From NCBI GenBank assembly GCA_050331815.1, contig JBHJGM010000007.1:48801-112800 (forward strand): 64,000 nt of DNA, read 5' to 3'. A program made the position numbers and the translations under genes. Below are positions 1-8,224 of the stretch, in pieces. Each line of letters opens with the position of its first letter. Within the stretch, counting starts at the first letter, position 1. Below the pieces are notes generated by a model that was not told the DNA's origin, did not search any database, and saw only the letters and a program-made list of their open reading frames with translations. Origin of the DNA: JBHJGM01 sp050331815. Its GTDB lineage: Bacteria > Verrucomicrobiota > Verrucomicrobiia > Opitutales > JBHJGM01.

Positions 1-867
1 CGCGGACATGTTGATCGGGCGGCCCAAATAATCATGACCAAAGTCCAGGCGGCTGGCCAGACCCAGGCTGACCCCTGCGCCCACTTCCTCCGGCGTGCCG
101 TGGCTGAAGTGCGGGCTCTCCCGGACTTTCTGGTAGCGCCGGCTCAGCGAGACCAGACCGCGCAAACACGTTTCCACCGCGACCGACCGATCCTGCGGAG
201 TGGTTTCCCAGACACACAGAACACCGTCGCCGAGATACTTTGTCATCTCGGGCGGATACCGCGCAAAGCCAGCCTGCACCGTGTCGTAAAACGCGCCCAT
301 GAGCGCGCAGGTGTACGGACTCTCGATGTTGGGCTGTTCACAAAACAGCGTGAAGCCACGCATATCGATGACGCAGGACAGCACTTCACAGGGGCGTCCA
401 AACGTTATCTCTGCGTCGCGGATCGGTATCTCAAGCCCAAATACATCCTGCAGAATCTCCTCAAACTGGAAAAAACCCAGCTTGCTCAGCGCGCAGGAAC
501 TGATGGCCAGACCGGCGCTGATGTTACGGGCAGGGTCGTCATCGCGGTAATAAGTCAGTTCGGTGGGCTCGTCGGCCGCAATCGCCGCCGTGGTGAAAAT
601 GCCGCTGCCCTGGCCACGCGGTGGGCTCGCTGTCAAATGCGCCTTGTAGCAGTCGGCGGCCTCATTGCCCTCGTGCTGCAAAAAGCCTAGGATTTCGCCG
701 ACGTTGCCCTCGTTTTCCAGCACGGGCTGACCGCCGCGCAGGAGCGAGTACGTCACCTGATCGTGCGAGGGGCTGACGCGCTGAAAATGTCCGCACAGAT
801 CCCAGAATTCGCGGAATCCCAGACCGGTGATCGGATAGCTGCGGCGTTCGGAGGCGAAGGCAATCAT
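1..867 (-). CDS. Class III adenylate/guanylate cyclase-like protein (partial, C-terminus beyond left edge)
   Basis: The reading frame is open from an ATG at 867 to the window edge, giving 289 residues with no stop. Residues about 160-289 look like a class III nucleotidyl cyclase catalytic domain: VIDMRGFT carries the first metal Asp (D168), KYLGDGV carries the second (D214), and GRPINMSA near the edge matches the conserved GxPxNxAAR block. Such proteins make cAMP or cGMP, or act as degenerate signalling domains. The first 155 residues are a domain I do not recognise and contain no clear membrane segment, so a soluble protein is likely. The substrate-specifying residues lie partly outside the window, so cAMP and cGMP cannot be separated. 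It is transcribed in the same direction as rpmB but lies beyond that gene's terminator. Confidence 0.8.
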   Translation of the reverse strand, partial: MIAFASERRSYPITGLGFREFWDLCGHFQRVSPSHDQVTYSLLRGGQPVLENEGNVGEILGFLQHEGNEAADCYKAHLTASPPRGQGSGIFTTAAIAADEPTELTYYRDDDPARNISAGLAISSCALSKLGFFQFEEILQDVFGLEIPIRDAEITFGRPCEVLSCVIDMRGFTLFCEQPNIESPYTCALMGAFYDTVQAGFARYPPEMTKYLGDGVLCVWETTPQDRSVAVETCLRGLVSLSRRYQKVRESPHFSHGTPEEVGAGVSLGLASRLDFGHDYLGRPINMSA

Positions 868-964
868 GGAGCAGGCGCACGAAAACTTTCGTGACTGCTC
901 AGCAAATCGACTGTTTGAGAGCGGATTTTACTCGCCGGACCGATTCTTCCCATTCTCGGGACAT

Positions 965-990
965 AAAAAACCCGGCTGCATCCGCCGGGC
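965..990 (-). terminator. Intrinsic terminator of rpmB
   Basis: On the minus strand a GC-rich stem (CCCGGC pairing with GCCGGG, 7-base loop) is followed by six T residues. It lies 44 bases after the rpmB stop and separates rpmB from the cyclase gene. Confidence 0.8.
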
Positions 991-1033
991 TGAGTTGCCC
1001 ACAAACGGGCAGAATAAATGTGGGGGCGTTGGC

Positions 1034-1267
1034 CTAGCCTGCTTTTTCGACCTTGCCAGCCTTGAGCGCCTTTGCACAGACCCAGACGCGCTTGGTCCCG
1101 CCGCCGGGCAACTTGATGCGCACGCGCTGCACGTTTGGCTTATAGGTGCGACGGTGCTTTTTGGTGATGTTCGTGCCGATGCCGCCGCTTTTCTTGGTTT
1201 GACCCTTGCGGTGGATGACGCGGCCCTTCATCGGGCGCTTGCCGGTAACGGTGCAGATGCGTGACAT
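1034..1267 (-). CDS. rpmB: 50S ribosomal protein L28
   Basis: A 77-residue basic protein starting MSRICTVTGKRPMKG, the classic L28 N-terminus, with the later block THKKHRR-like TKKHRRTYKPN. L28 sits in the large ribosomal subunit near the E site. The frame stays open further upstream, but the start at 1267 is chosen because homologues begin exactly at this MSR sequence. The gene stands alone here without rpmG and has its own strong terminator downstream. Length is normal for the family. Confidence 0.97.
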   Translation of the reverse strand: MSRICTVTGKRPMKGRVIHRKGQTKKSGGIGTNITKKHRRTYKPNVQRVRIKLPGGGTKRVWVCAKALKAGKVEKAG

Positions 1268-1346
1268 GGTGGCGCTTCCAGTTGGTTTTGCTATTCGGAA
1301 AAACTTAGAAAAGTGACGCGTTTGCCTCTGGCTGACAAGATTTTTC

Positions 1347-1838
1347 TCAATCCGCGCTCGCCGGAGGGCTGGCAAAACGTTCTCCACAGGTATGCGCGTC
1401 GACTTCCAGCGGCCCGTTTGGATACCCAAACAGCTGCAATTCGCGCAGGTAAGCTTTCAGGTAAGGCTCGAGCCCGCCTAGCCATTCCATCTGCGCTACG
1501 TGCCGCAACTCGTGAGCCACCAGGCCGCGGTCGGCCTCGGCCTCACGCCCGTTCAGCCAAACCCCGTAGCCAAAGCTGATGCCGCGCGTGCCCTCCAACT
1601 TGAAACCCAGCATGCCCGCCGCCGCGACTAGGCCGGGCGTTTCGGGTTCAGGCAGCTTCGCAAATCGGTGTATGCGCACCTTTGCCGAGCGGCGAATCCC
1701 CACCTTCTCGGCGATCTCTGCTTCCGGCAACGTTAACGGGCGGCCCGCACTGAGCGCTTCGGCCTCACAGCCGCTGGCCCACTCCAAAATAGAGTCCCAG
1801 TGCGCCAGCAATGAATTGGCAACATCTTCCTCAAACAC
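1347..1838 (-). CDS. Putative zincin-like protein with HELRH motif
   Basis: A 163-residue protein beginning at GTG. Residues 109-113 read HELRH, an HExxH zinc-site signature, and E145 in PLEVDA lies about 32 residues later, where a gluzincin-type third ligand could sit. The region between is predicted to be helical. Residues 40-60 are basic. No signal peptide or membrane segment is visible. This resembles short HExxH-containing proteins that are often annotated only as hypothetical. Whether it is a real peptidase or just a metal-binding fold is unknown. It is downstream of and co-directional with the MidA-type methyltransferase gene, with a 115-base gap. Confidence 0.7.
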   Translation of the reverse strand: MFEEDVANSLLAHWDSILEWASGCEAEALSAGRPLTLPEAEIAEKVGIRRSAKVRIHRFAKLPEPETPGLVAAAGMLGFKLEGTRGISFGYGVWLNGREAEADRGLVAHELRHVAQMEWLGGLEPYLKAYLRELQLFGYPNGPLEVDAHTCGERFASPPASAD

Positions 1839-1953
1839 AGCAAGTTAGCGCTACGAATCGAACCAACCTGAAGCAAGAAATAAGATGATTAAACTAACAT
1901 TTTAACCGAACAGCTTTTCGGTCGCCTTCTGCCCAAAACAGGAGGCAGCGTTT

Positions 1954-2940
1954 TCAGCGAAGCGCCGAGAGCACCTGAAATTTAGACCCGAGGTGACCCG
2001 GCGAGAGCATCGCCATGAGGGCCTGCCGCTCCTTGTCGAAAGCACCCGGCTGGTGCTCGATAACCGCCCTAACGGCTTCCTGTGCATGCTCGATGAAAAA
2101 GCGCTCCTGTCGCTGCATGCGCACGGTTGACCAGCCGTTTCTTGCCAGCACGGCTTCCAGGCGGTCCCAGCAGACGTGGCAGGTCAAATCCTGCGCTCCC
2201 GGGTGTGCCAGCAGGTTTTTTTCAAGGGTGTGCCGGTAGTAGGCCCGCGCGGTCCCTTGAGGGCTGGTTTCCAGCAGCTCGTGCAGCGTTTTCCCGTAAT
2301 CCAGGAAAATCAGCCCGGTGATCGAATTCAGGCGACATAGCCGTTCCAGCAGGTCCTCCGCGCTGAGGGAGATATCCAACCGGGTGCCCGCGCGTGGTCC
2401 CTGCGCTGGTAGACCGTGAACGAAGGCCTGGGCATTCTCCGAAACCTGCGGCAGCCGCACCGTCTCCAGCGTGCCGTTATCCTGAAGGCGCACGCCCAGT
2501 TCGTACCAGCGTTCATCGGCAAACTCGAAGCGCCGGAAGGGCTGCGCATCGAGCACCTCGTTGGCGAAAACAAAGGCAGGCGCGTTCAGTGTTGGCGGCG
2601 GCCAGGATGTTCCCAGATTCCAACTTTCAAAGCTATTAAAACGCTCCCACGCGGTTGTCTCGACGGGCTGCTCGGCTTCGGCACCCAGTTCCACGACCCG
2701 CAAATCCGTGGTTTTTGCCAGATGCTCAACGGCGGAGGCTATCAGCCGGTGGAAGACCGGTCCCAGACTGGCTGCCGTATAAAAATCCGTGCCCCGGGCG
2801 TGCCCGACCCGCTTGCGCTGCGCCGTGTAATAACCCAGCTGCGGATGAAACAAGCAGGTCTGCGTGAAGGTCTCCCAGTCAACGACTCCCGAATTTCCGG
2901 CCAACTGGCGCAACACGTTGACGATCGCGGGGGATTGCAT
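1954..2940 (-). CDS. SAM-dependent MidA/NDUFAF7-type methyltransferase
   Basis: A 328-residue protein of the DUF185/MidA family, class I SAM-dependent methyltransferases that modify protein arginine; the eukaryotic relative NDUFAF7 acts on a respiratory complex I subunit. Supporting motifs are FHPQLGYYTA near the N-terminus, RVVELGAE (SAM-binding loop), FANEVLDAQPFRRFEF, and FLDYG. The bacterial substrate is unknown. The ATG at 2940 was preferred over an upstream start at 2982 because homologues begin close to it. It is divergent from ctpA, whose start is 58 bases away, so the two share a short promoter region. Confidence 0.88.
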   Translation of the reverse strand: MQSPAIVNVLRQLAGNSGVVDWETFTQTCLFHPQLGYYTAQRKRVGHARGTDFYTAASLGPVFHRLIASAVEHLAKTTDLRVVELGAEAEQPVETTAWERFNSFESWNLGTSWPPPTLNAPAFVFANEVLDAQPFRRFEFADERWYELGVRLQDNGTLETVRLPQVSENAQAFVHGLPAQGPRAGTRLDISLSAEDLLERLCRLNSITGLIFLDYGKTLHELLETSPQGTARAYYRHTLEKNLLAHPGAQDLTCHVCWDRLEAVLARNGWSTVRMQRQERFFIEHAQEAVRAVIEHQPGAFDKERQALMAMLSPGHLGSKFQVLSALR

Positions 2941-2998
2941 TCTGTGAGAAGTAGTTATCTGCAGGCTGCCTGCAAGGCCCACCTAAACACTTGAGCCG

Positions 2999-4282
2999 AT
3001 GCCCGAAACTGAGAAGCCCACCGTGGCCAGACGTCGCCGTCGCCTGCAACTGTACGTGCTTTTTGGGCTGCTAGGAGGTCTGGCCGGCACGCTCGCCTAC
3101 CAGATTTGGGTGTCTGGCCCGGCTTGGCAGGAGTTGTTCCGCATGTGGCGGGTCATGGCCATCGTCAACAAAGCCTACGTCGACGAGCAGCCCAGCGCTT
3201 ATCCGGAAATGTCGGAGCGCGCCATGCGTGAGATGATAAACGGCCTGGACCGCCACTCACGCTGGCTAAGCGAAGAGCAGGCCAAGGACTTTGAGCAGGG
3301 CATCCGCCAGCAATATTCCGGTATCGGAGTCAGCATCCGCCCTGTCGAACTCGGGTTGGAGATCAACGAGGTCTTCCCGAAGAGTCCGGCCGAAAAAGCC
3401 GGCTTGCTGCCGTTCGACGTGATCACCGCCGCTGAAGGCACTGACCTGGCGGGCCTCTCCTCTAGCGAGGCGGTTTCCATTATCAAAGGTCCTACCGACA
3501 GCCCGGTAGAAATCCGAATCCAGCGCCGGGGCCAGGCGGAGTCGTTCGCGGTGACCGTCATTCGCGGCGCGATTCCGATCGAAAACGTCCGCAACGTGCG
3601 CATGGAACGCCCGGGTATCGGCGTCATTGAAATCAACGAATTTGGTGAGAAGACCGCCGAAAATTTCGGACGGGCGCTGGACCGCCTGGAAGGTGAGGGT
3701 ATGCGTGGGCTAGTGCTGGATTTACGTAACAACCCCGGCGGCAGCCTCCTCAGTGCCATCGACGTGACGTCTTTTTTCCTGGATGTGGATGAGGTGGTTG
3801 TCAGTACGCGCGGACGTGCTCGCGAAACTCAGGAAGTCTTTGTCTCCCAGACGCCCCGACGCGAAAAAGAATATCCCATCGTGGTGCTGATCGACGGGGG
3901 CAGCGCCAGCGCTTCCGAAATTGTGGCCGGTGCGCTGCAGGAACAGATCAGCGCCTTGGTCGTTGGCGAGCGCTCGGTCGGCAAAGGTTCGGTGCAGAGT
4001 TACATCCCGCTGCCGGACGGGGACGCCATCAAGCTGACGACCGCCAAATGGTACCTCCCCAGTGGCAAAGCGGTTGAAGACAACGGTGTGGAGCCAGATG
4101 TCGAAGTCATCCTGACCAATCGGGAACGCATGCGGCTGTTTTTGCAGAAACGCCATGACGCGAAAAGCATCCTCTCCGATGAGGAATTTCTGGAGCGCTT
4201 CGGCTTCGAGCGTCTCGAAGACAGCCAGCTCAAAACCGCCTTGGATATTCTGACCGCCTCGGTTTTCGCGGGCGCGAACTAA
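2999..4282 (+). CDS. ctpA: C-terminal processing peptidase, S41 family
   Basis: A 427-residue S41A carboxyl-terminal processing protease, which trims periplasmic or envelope proteins. It has a basic N-terminus and one membrane segment (about residues 17-37) that anchors it facing the periplasm, a PDZ domain (about 105-185) and the catalytic domain (about 200-375). GGSASASEI carries the nucleophile S304, and SVGKGSVQ carries the general base K329, 25 residues later as in E. coli Tsp. The C-terminal 50 residues are helical. The length is normal for short Ctp enzymes. It converges with the gene at 4291, with only 8 bases between stops. Confidence 0.95.
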   Translation: MPETEKPTVARRRRRLQLYVLFGLLGGLAGTLAYQIWVSGPAWQELFRMWRVMAIVNKAYVDEQPSAYPEMSERAMREMINGLDRHSRWLSEEQAKDFEQGIRQQYSGIGVSIRPVELGLEINEVFPKSPAEKAGLLPFDVITAAEGTDLAGLSSSEAVSIIKGPTDSPVEIRIQRRGQAESFAVTVIRGAIPIENVRNVRMERPGIGVIEINEFGEKTAENFGRALDRLEGEGMRGLVLDLRNNPGGSLLSAIDVTSFFLDVDEVVVSTRGRARETQEVFVSQTPRREKEYPIVVLIDGGSASASEIVAGALQEQISALVVGERSVGKGSVQSYIPLPDGDAIKLTTAKWYLPSGKAVEDNGVEPDVEVILTNRERMRLFLQKRHDAKSILSDEEFLERFGFERLEDSQLKTALDILTASVFAGAN

Positions 4283-4290
4283 AGCATTCG

Positions 4291-4716
4291 CTAGGCCGCG
4301 TCGGAGCGGTAGCGGAAGGTGAGTACCAGTGGCTCCGTCGTGTCCTGGAGAGCTTGAGCGGTGTGGTCCATCATGCGGCGGCAGAAGCTTTCCAAGTCGT
4401 GGTCTTCCGCTTCCAATTGTATCGCGAAGCGACGCACCACCTGGTCGGTCACGTCCGAGGCGACGATTTCCACCCGGCGTTCGACCGTTTGCTTCAGCAC
4501 GCCTGCTTCAGAGGAAGTGTCCGGAAGCTTGCCCAGGATTTTGAAAAAGCACTTCATGCAGGGGCCCGCGCCTTCGGGATTCTCCAGCGCCTGGTACAGG
4601 TCCAGCGTCGCGTCCATGACCGAGCGATGCCGTTGCGCGATACGCCCGAGGGTTTCCTTCAATTCCGGACCGATTACTGGGGTTGTCCGCGCCCTGTCTG
4701 TACCTTCGTCACTCAT
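4291..4716 (-). CDS. Hypothetical protein
   Basis: A 141-residue, mainly helical, acidic protein that I do not recognise. It contains a CMKC pair (about residues 53-56) followed by FFKILGKLPDTSS, and an acidic helical half. There is no signal peptide or membrane segment. Coding is supported by a clean ATG start, codon usage like its neighbours, and convergent placement against ctpA with almost no spacer. A metal-binding role for the CxxC pair would be a guess. Confidence 0.65.
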   Translation of the reverse strand: MSDEGTDRARTTPVIGPELKETLGRIAQRHRSVMDATLDLYQALENPEGAGPCMKCFFKILGKLPDTSSEAGVLKQTVERRVEIVASDVTDQVVRRFAIQLEAEDHDLESFCRRMMDHTAQALQDTTEPLVLTFRYRSDAA

Positions 4717-4775
4717 TCCAAACGCAGCTTGCTAAGACTGAGTATCGTTTGCAAGTGCCAGTTCTCAAGTCCGCG

Positions 4776-4808
4776 AAAAAAAACCGGCCCATCGTTTCGA
4801 TGGACCGG
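4776..4808 (-). terminator. Intrinsic terminator of the small Cys-protein gene
   Basis: On the minus strand an 11-bp stem (CCGGTCCATCG with CGATGGGCCGG, one G-T pair, 3-base loop) runs directly into a run of eight T residues. It lies 30 bases beyond the stop of the gene at 4838-5032. Confidence 0.85.
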
Positions 4809-4837
4809 CTGAAAGAAACTGTCTGGGTAGTTGTGCG

Positions 4838-5032
4838 TTACTTGGCGGCAAATTCGCCGCACCAGTCGCTCGCCTGCGTCGCCGGAAAGTGCGCCTCAAA
4901 CTTAGTGGCGTCGTCCACCTTGAAAACTAGCGCCTGAGGCGCACGTCGACGGCATTCGCCGGTTTCGCCGGCGGAAGCTTTCCAGAAAAGACACTTGGCG
5001 CAGGCTGCTTGGGCAATGATTTCAGTAGTCAT
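4838..5032 (-). CDS. Small four-cysteine protein, putative metal or Fe-S site
   Basis: A 64-residue protein. The start is fixed by a near-perfect Shine-Dalgarno (AAAAAGGAGG, then TTTTT, then ATG) at 5032; the longer open frame upstream of this is not used. Four cysteines are spaced C11-x2-C14-x12-C27-x30-C58, in the blocks CAKCLFW, GECRRRAPQ and DWCGEF. I know similar small proteins with CxxC...GxCRRxxP...WCGEF only as uncharacterised; the pattern suggests one Zn or Fe-S site. It forms a single-gene transcript with a strong ribosome-binding site and a strong terminator, and an imperfect Fur-like palindrome lies about 90 bases upstream. Function is unknown. Confidence 0.85.
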   Translation of the reverse strand: MTTEIIAQAACAKCLFWKASAGETGECRRRAPQALVFKVDDATKFEAHFPATQASDWCGEFAAK

Positions 5033-5121
5033 AAAAACCTCCTTTTTAAATGATTCTAAAAAGAGATGAGTGATCTTCGGAGCAAAGTCAAATTTCTTTA
5101 AGCGATTGTCAGTCAATGACT

Positions 5122-5136
5122 TGAAAATGAGTCTCA
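5122..5136. promoter_or_regulatory. Fur-box-like palindrome (candidate)
   Basis: TGAAAATGAGTCTCA resembles the 7-1-7 Fur site TGAnAATnATTnTCA, differing at two positions. It lies between the divergent four-Cys gene (start 5032) and tsaD (start 5218). The assignment rests on motif similarity alone and no matching promoter was placed with certainty. Confidence 0.3.
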
Positions 5137-5217
5137 GTCGAATCTCATTCCGCCCTCACTGTCCTTGAGGCTTGTCCCGGCCACCCAAGGCCCCATCTTG
5201 GCTGCAACGGTTTTAGC

Positions 5218-6297
5218 ATGATTTTGGCGGTGGAAAGTTCCTGCGATGAGTCGGCGCTGGCGATCTTCGATCCCGCGCAGGGCCTGCTGGGTGAACTGGT
5301 GCATAGCCAGATTGCGCTGCACGAGGTCTACGGTGGCGTGGTTCCCGATCTGGCCAGTCGGCAGCACCTTGAGAATTTTGGGCCGCTGCTGGAGCGGCTG
5401 CCCGAGGCCGCCCCGAATCAGGTCGAAACCATCGCGGTCACCCATGGTCCCGGGCTGGCAGGCTGCCTGGCGCTGGGCATGCAGTTTGCCCAGGCCCTGG
5501 CGTTCGCGCGGGAGATGCCCGTGGTCGGGGTCAACCACCTGCGGGCTCATGCCTTTTCGGTGTTCATTGCAAAGCACGCGGAAACGCCAGCGGCGTTTGA
5601 GGCCACGCTGGGCGGGCTGCTTCCTCAGTTGAGTTTGCTGGTCTCCGGGGGTAACACACTGCTCTTTGTCATCAATGAAGACCGCACCATCCGGCTGCTG
5701 GGCCAAACCCTGGACGATGCGGCGGGCGAAGCCCTCGACAAAGGGGCGAAGTTGCTCGGGCTGGGTTATCCAGGCGGTCCCGAGGTGGAGCGGTGCGCCA
5801 GAGAGGGCGATCCACGGGCCTTCGATTTTCCTCGCGCGCTCTCGTCGGCGTCTCGGGCGGGACCCGTGCGTTTCAGCTTTTCGGGCCTTAAGACCAGCTT
5901 GCGCTACCGTCTGGAAAAGATGAGCGACGCCGACCTCGAAGCAGCTTTCAACGACCTTTGCGCCAGCTACCAGGCAGCGGTGGTGGACCAGCTTGTCGAG
6001 CGGGTGCGGCAGGTTTTGCGCGTGGAGACCACAACTGCTTTCCGCAGCCTGGGCCTGTCCGGGGGCGTTTCCAACAACCAGGCGTTGCGCGCTGCCTTTG
6101 GCATGCTGGCCAGGGAGCAGGGCTTGTCGCTATTGCTGGCCGAGCCCCGTCATACGGGCGACAACGCTGGCATGATCGCGTTCGCTGCCTGGGCCGATCC
6201 CGCCGGTACCTGTCCCGCTGATGCCCACGGACACCTCCCGCTGGAGCCTTCGCTGCCCCTGACGCCTTCGTCAGGTGCGCCTGAGCGCTGCGTTTAA
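5218..6297 (+). CDS. tsaD: tRNA N6-threonylcarbamoyladenosine transferase TsaD
   Basis: A 359-residue Kae1/TsaD family protein that transfers the threonylcarbamoyl group to A37 of ANN-decoding tRNAs, with TsaB and TsaE as usual partners (not in this window). The start MILAVESSCDES is the family N-terminus. Metal-binding histidines are H107 and H111 in VNHLRAH (most homologues have HxEAH or HxEGH, so the Arg is a variant). ASKHA-fold motifs follow: SGGNT, LDDAAGEALDK, GGPEV, FSFSGLKT, SGGVSNN and GDNAGMIA. The C-terminal 35 residues are a poorly conserved extension. It lies 42 bases ahead of trpE and may be cotranscribed with it. Confidence 0.96.
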   Translation: MILAVESSCDESALAIFDPAQGLLGELVHSQIALHEVYGGVVPDLASRQHLENFGPLLERLPEAAPNQVETIAVTHGPGLAGCLALGMQFAQALAFAREMPVVGVNHLRAHAFSVFIAKHAETPAAFEATLGGLLPQLSLLVSGGNTLLFVINEDRTIRLLGQTLDDAAGEALDKGAKLLGLGYPGGPEVERCAREGDPRAFDFPRALSSASRAGPVRFSFSGLKTSLRYRLEKMSDADLEAAFNDLCASYQAAVVDQLVERVRQVLRVETTTAFRSLGLSGGVSNNQALRAAFGMLAREQGLSLLLAEPRHTGDNAGMIAFAAWADPAGTCPADAHGHLPLEPSLPLTPSSGAPERCV

Positions 6298-6339
6298 CCT
6301 TGAACCTGAGCCCGACGGCGTCGAAATACGCCTTTCCGC

Positions 6340-7854
6340 ATGCCGCTCGAACCCCAACTCACCCGCCAGGCCTTTCGCGAACTGGCCCGCACCGCCAATC
6401 GCATCCCGCTGCTGGCGGACGTCACGGCGGATTTTCAGACGCCGGTTGGGGTGTACTCGCGCCTGGCCGCTGGTGGTAAACCGGCCTTTCTGTTCGAATC
6501 GATCGAGGGTGGGGAACAGATCAGCCGTTACAGCTTTATCGGGCACGCCCCACGCAAGATTTTTGCGGTGTACGAGGCAACGACCCGCATCCATCACGCT
6601 GATGGTCGTGCCGAGGAAGTCCCAACCCCCGACGACCCGCTGCGGCTGATCGAGGATGAAATTACCTCCGTATGTTATCCCGAGATGCCCGACCTGCCTC
6701 CGTTTACGGGGGGTGCGGTTGGCTTTTTGGGCTACGAGTACGTGCACCGCATCGAGCCGACGGTGCCGCGTCCGTCGGAGGACCCGCATGGGATGCCGCT
6801 GTTGTGCTTCTTCTTGTGCGACACCGTGGTGATTTTCGATCACGTGCGGCAGGTGCTGCGCTTGTGCGCCAATGCCCGGATCGAGGGCACGATGGATCCG
6901 GACGTGGCTTACGACGGTGCGCTGTCGGAGTTGGAAGCGCTGCTGGAGCGCCTGACCGAGCCACAGTCCCTGGCACCCATCCCCGTGCAGGAAACCGCCG
7001 CCAGCGCGATCGAGCCCCCGCCCGGCAATTTCACCCAGAAAGACTTCGAAGCCGTCGTTGAGCGTGCGCGCGAATACATTCGCGCGGGGGATTGTATACA
7101 AATCGTTGCATCCCAGCGTTTTGAACGCGATTACACGCACGGTCCGCTGGCGCTGTACCGCGCCCTGCGCATCGTCAATCCCTCACCCTACATGTTCATC
7201 TTGGATACCGGCGAATTTGCGCTGGTGGGTGCTTCGCCAGAGGTGCACGTGCGCCTGACCGGTTCCAAGGTGGAGATTCGGCCCATCGCCGGCACGCTGC
7301 CGCGCGGAGCGACGCCCGAGGCGGATCTGGCCAATGAGAAACGCTTACTGGCAGACGAAAAGGAGCGTGCCGAGCACCTGATGCTGGTCGATCTTGCCCG
7401 CAACGACATTGGGCGCGTTTGCCAGCCGGGCACCGTCCAGGTGCGCGAATACGCCGTCATCGAGCGCTACTCGCACGTGATGCACATCGTTTCTCAAGTG
7501 GAGGGCGCGATTCAAGACGGCCGCAACGCCTTTGACCTGATGCGGGCGACCTTTCCTGCGGGCACGGTTTCGGGGGCACCCAAGGTGCGTGCCATGCAGA
7601 TCATCGCCGAATTTGAAAAAAGCCTGCGCGGGCCCTACGCAGGGGCTCTAGGGTACTTTGGCTACGAGGGAAACCTCGATTCGTGTATTGCAATACGCAC
7701 GGCTTTGCTGAAGGGAAATCGGCTTTTTGTCCAGTCTGGGGCAGGTCTTGTCGCGGACTCAAAACCCGAAAACGAGTTTTTTGAGACTATCAACAAAGCG
7801 CGTGGGATGCTCAAGGCGGTCGCGTTGAGCGAAAAAATCAGTTTGGCCAAGTAG
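6340..7854 (+). CDS. trpE: Anthranilate synthase component I
   Basis: A 504-residue chorismate-utilising enzyme that makes anthranilate, the first step of tryptophan synthesis, with the glutaminase TrpG (not in the window). The N-terminal domain carries FLFESIEGGE, the position of the LLES-type tryptophan feedback site. The C-terminal chorismate-binding domain has RPIAGTLPRG, the ADEKERAEHLMLVDLARND block, GTVSGAPKVRAM and the C-terminal KPENEFFETINKA. Length is typical. No trp leader peptide or other trp gene adjoins it, so its regulation cannot be read from this window. Confidence 0.95.
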   Translation: MPLEPQLTRQAFRELARTANRIPLLADVTADFQTPVGVYSRLAAGGKPAFLFESIEGGEQISRYSFIGHAPRKIFAVYEATTRIHHADGRAEEVPTPDDPLRLIEDEITSVCYPEMPDLPPFTGGAVGFLGYEYVHRIEPTVPRPSEDPHGMPLLCFFLCDTVVIFDHVRQVLRLCANARIEGTMDPDVAYDGALSELEALLERLTEPQSLAPIPVQETAASAIEPPPGNFTQKDFEAVVERAREYIRAGDCIQIVASQRFERDYTHGPLALYRALRIVNPSPYMFILDTGEFALVGASPEVHVRLTGSKVEIRPIAGTLPRGATPEADLANEKRLLADEKERAEHLMLVDLARNDIGRVCQPGTVQVREYAVIERYSHVMHIVSQVEGAIQDGRNAFDLMRATFPAGTVSGAPKVRAMQIIAEFEKSLRGPYAGALGYFGYEGNLDSCIAIRTALLKGNRLFVQSGAGLVADSKPENEFFETINKARGMLKAVALSEKISLAK

Positions 7855-8224
7855 GGGTCACACCTGATTGACTTTCTGGGCCGTAAAGGCGGCCTTTGGG
7901 CGGTCGAATATAGATGTAGCCTTACTTAGGCGCGATCCCCTCATCGTTTTTCATCCCCCAAATCCCCACCTCAGCTCCCCGGTCGATCACCTGAGAAGGC
8001 GCTCTCGTCTTCGCTTGTGTGCGTTAGCATTGGAATTATTCTAAATAAAAATTCGAACCTTGGCTGGGCCCTTTGGTCCAACCGGGGTACGCGCAATGCT
8101 ATTTCACCAGCGATGACTGAAGTTGCTAAGCGAAGCTACGAGCGCACGGAATATTCCGTGTCTTCGATAACTCTCACCTTACTTGCCTGAACGACCCTGA
8201 TCCACCTGCACCTAAGGAACAATC
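7855..8224. other. Intergenic region upstream of the sigma factor gene
   Basis: This 370-base gap between trpE and the sigma gene contains no credible coding frame. It includes an AT-rich patch around 8027-8055 that may be part of a promoter, but I could not place a -35/-10 pair with confidence. A good AGGA ribosome-binding site ends the region at about 8215. No convincing trpE terminator was found. Confidence 0.5.

Noticed and set aside
34..690. A 218-codon plus-strand frame at the left edge
   Set aside because: It overlaps the minus-strand cyclase gene, which has conserved catalytic motifs; the plus frame has none.
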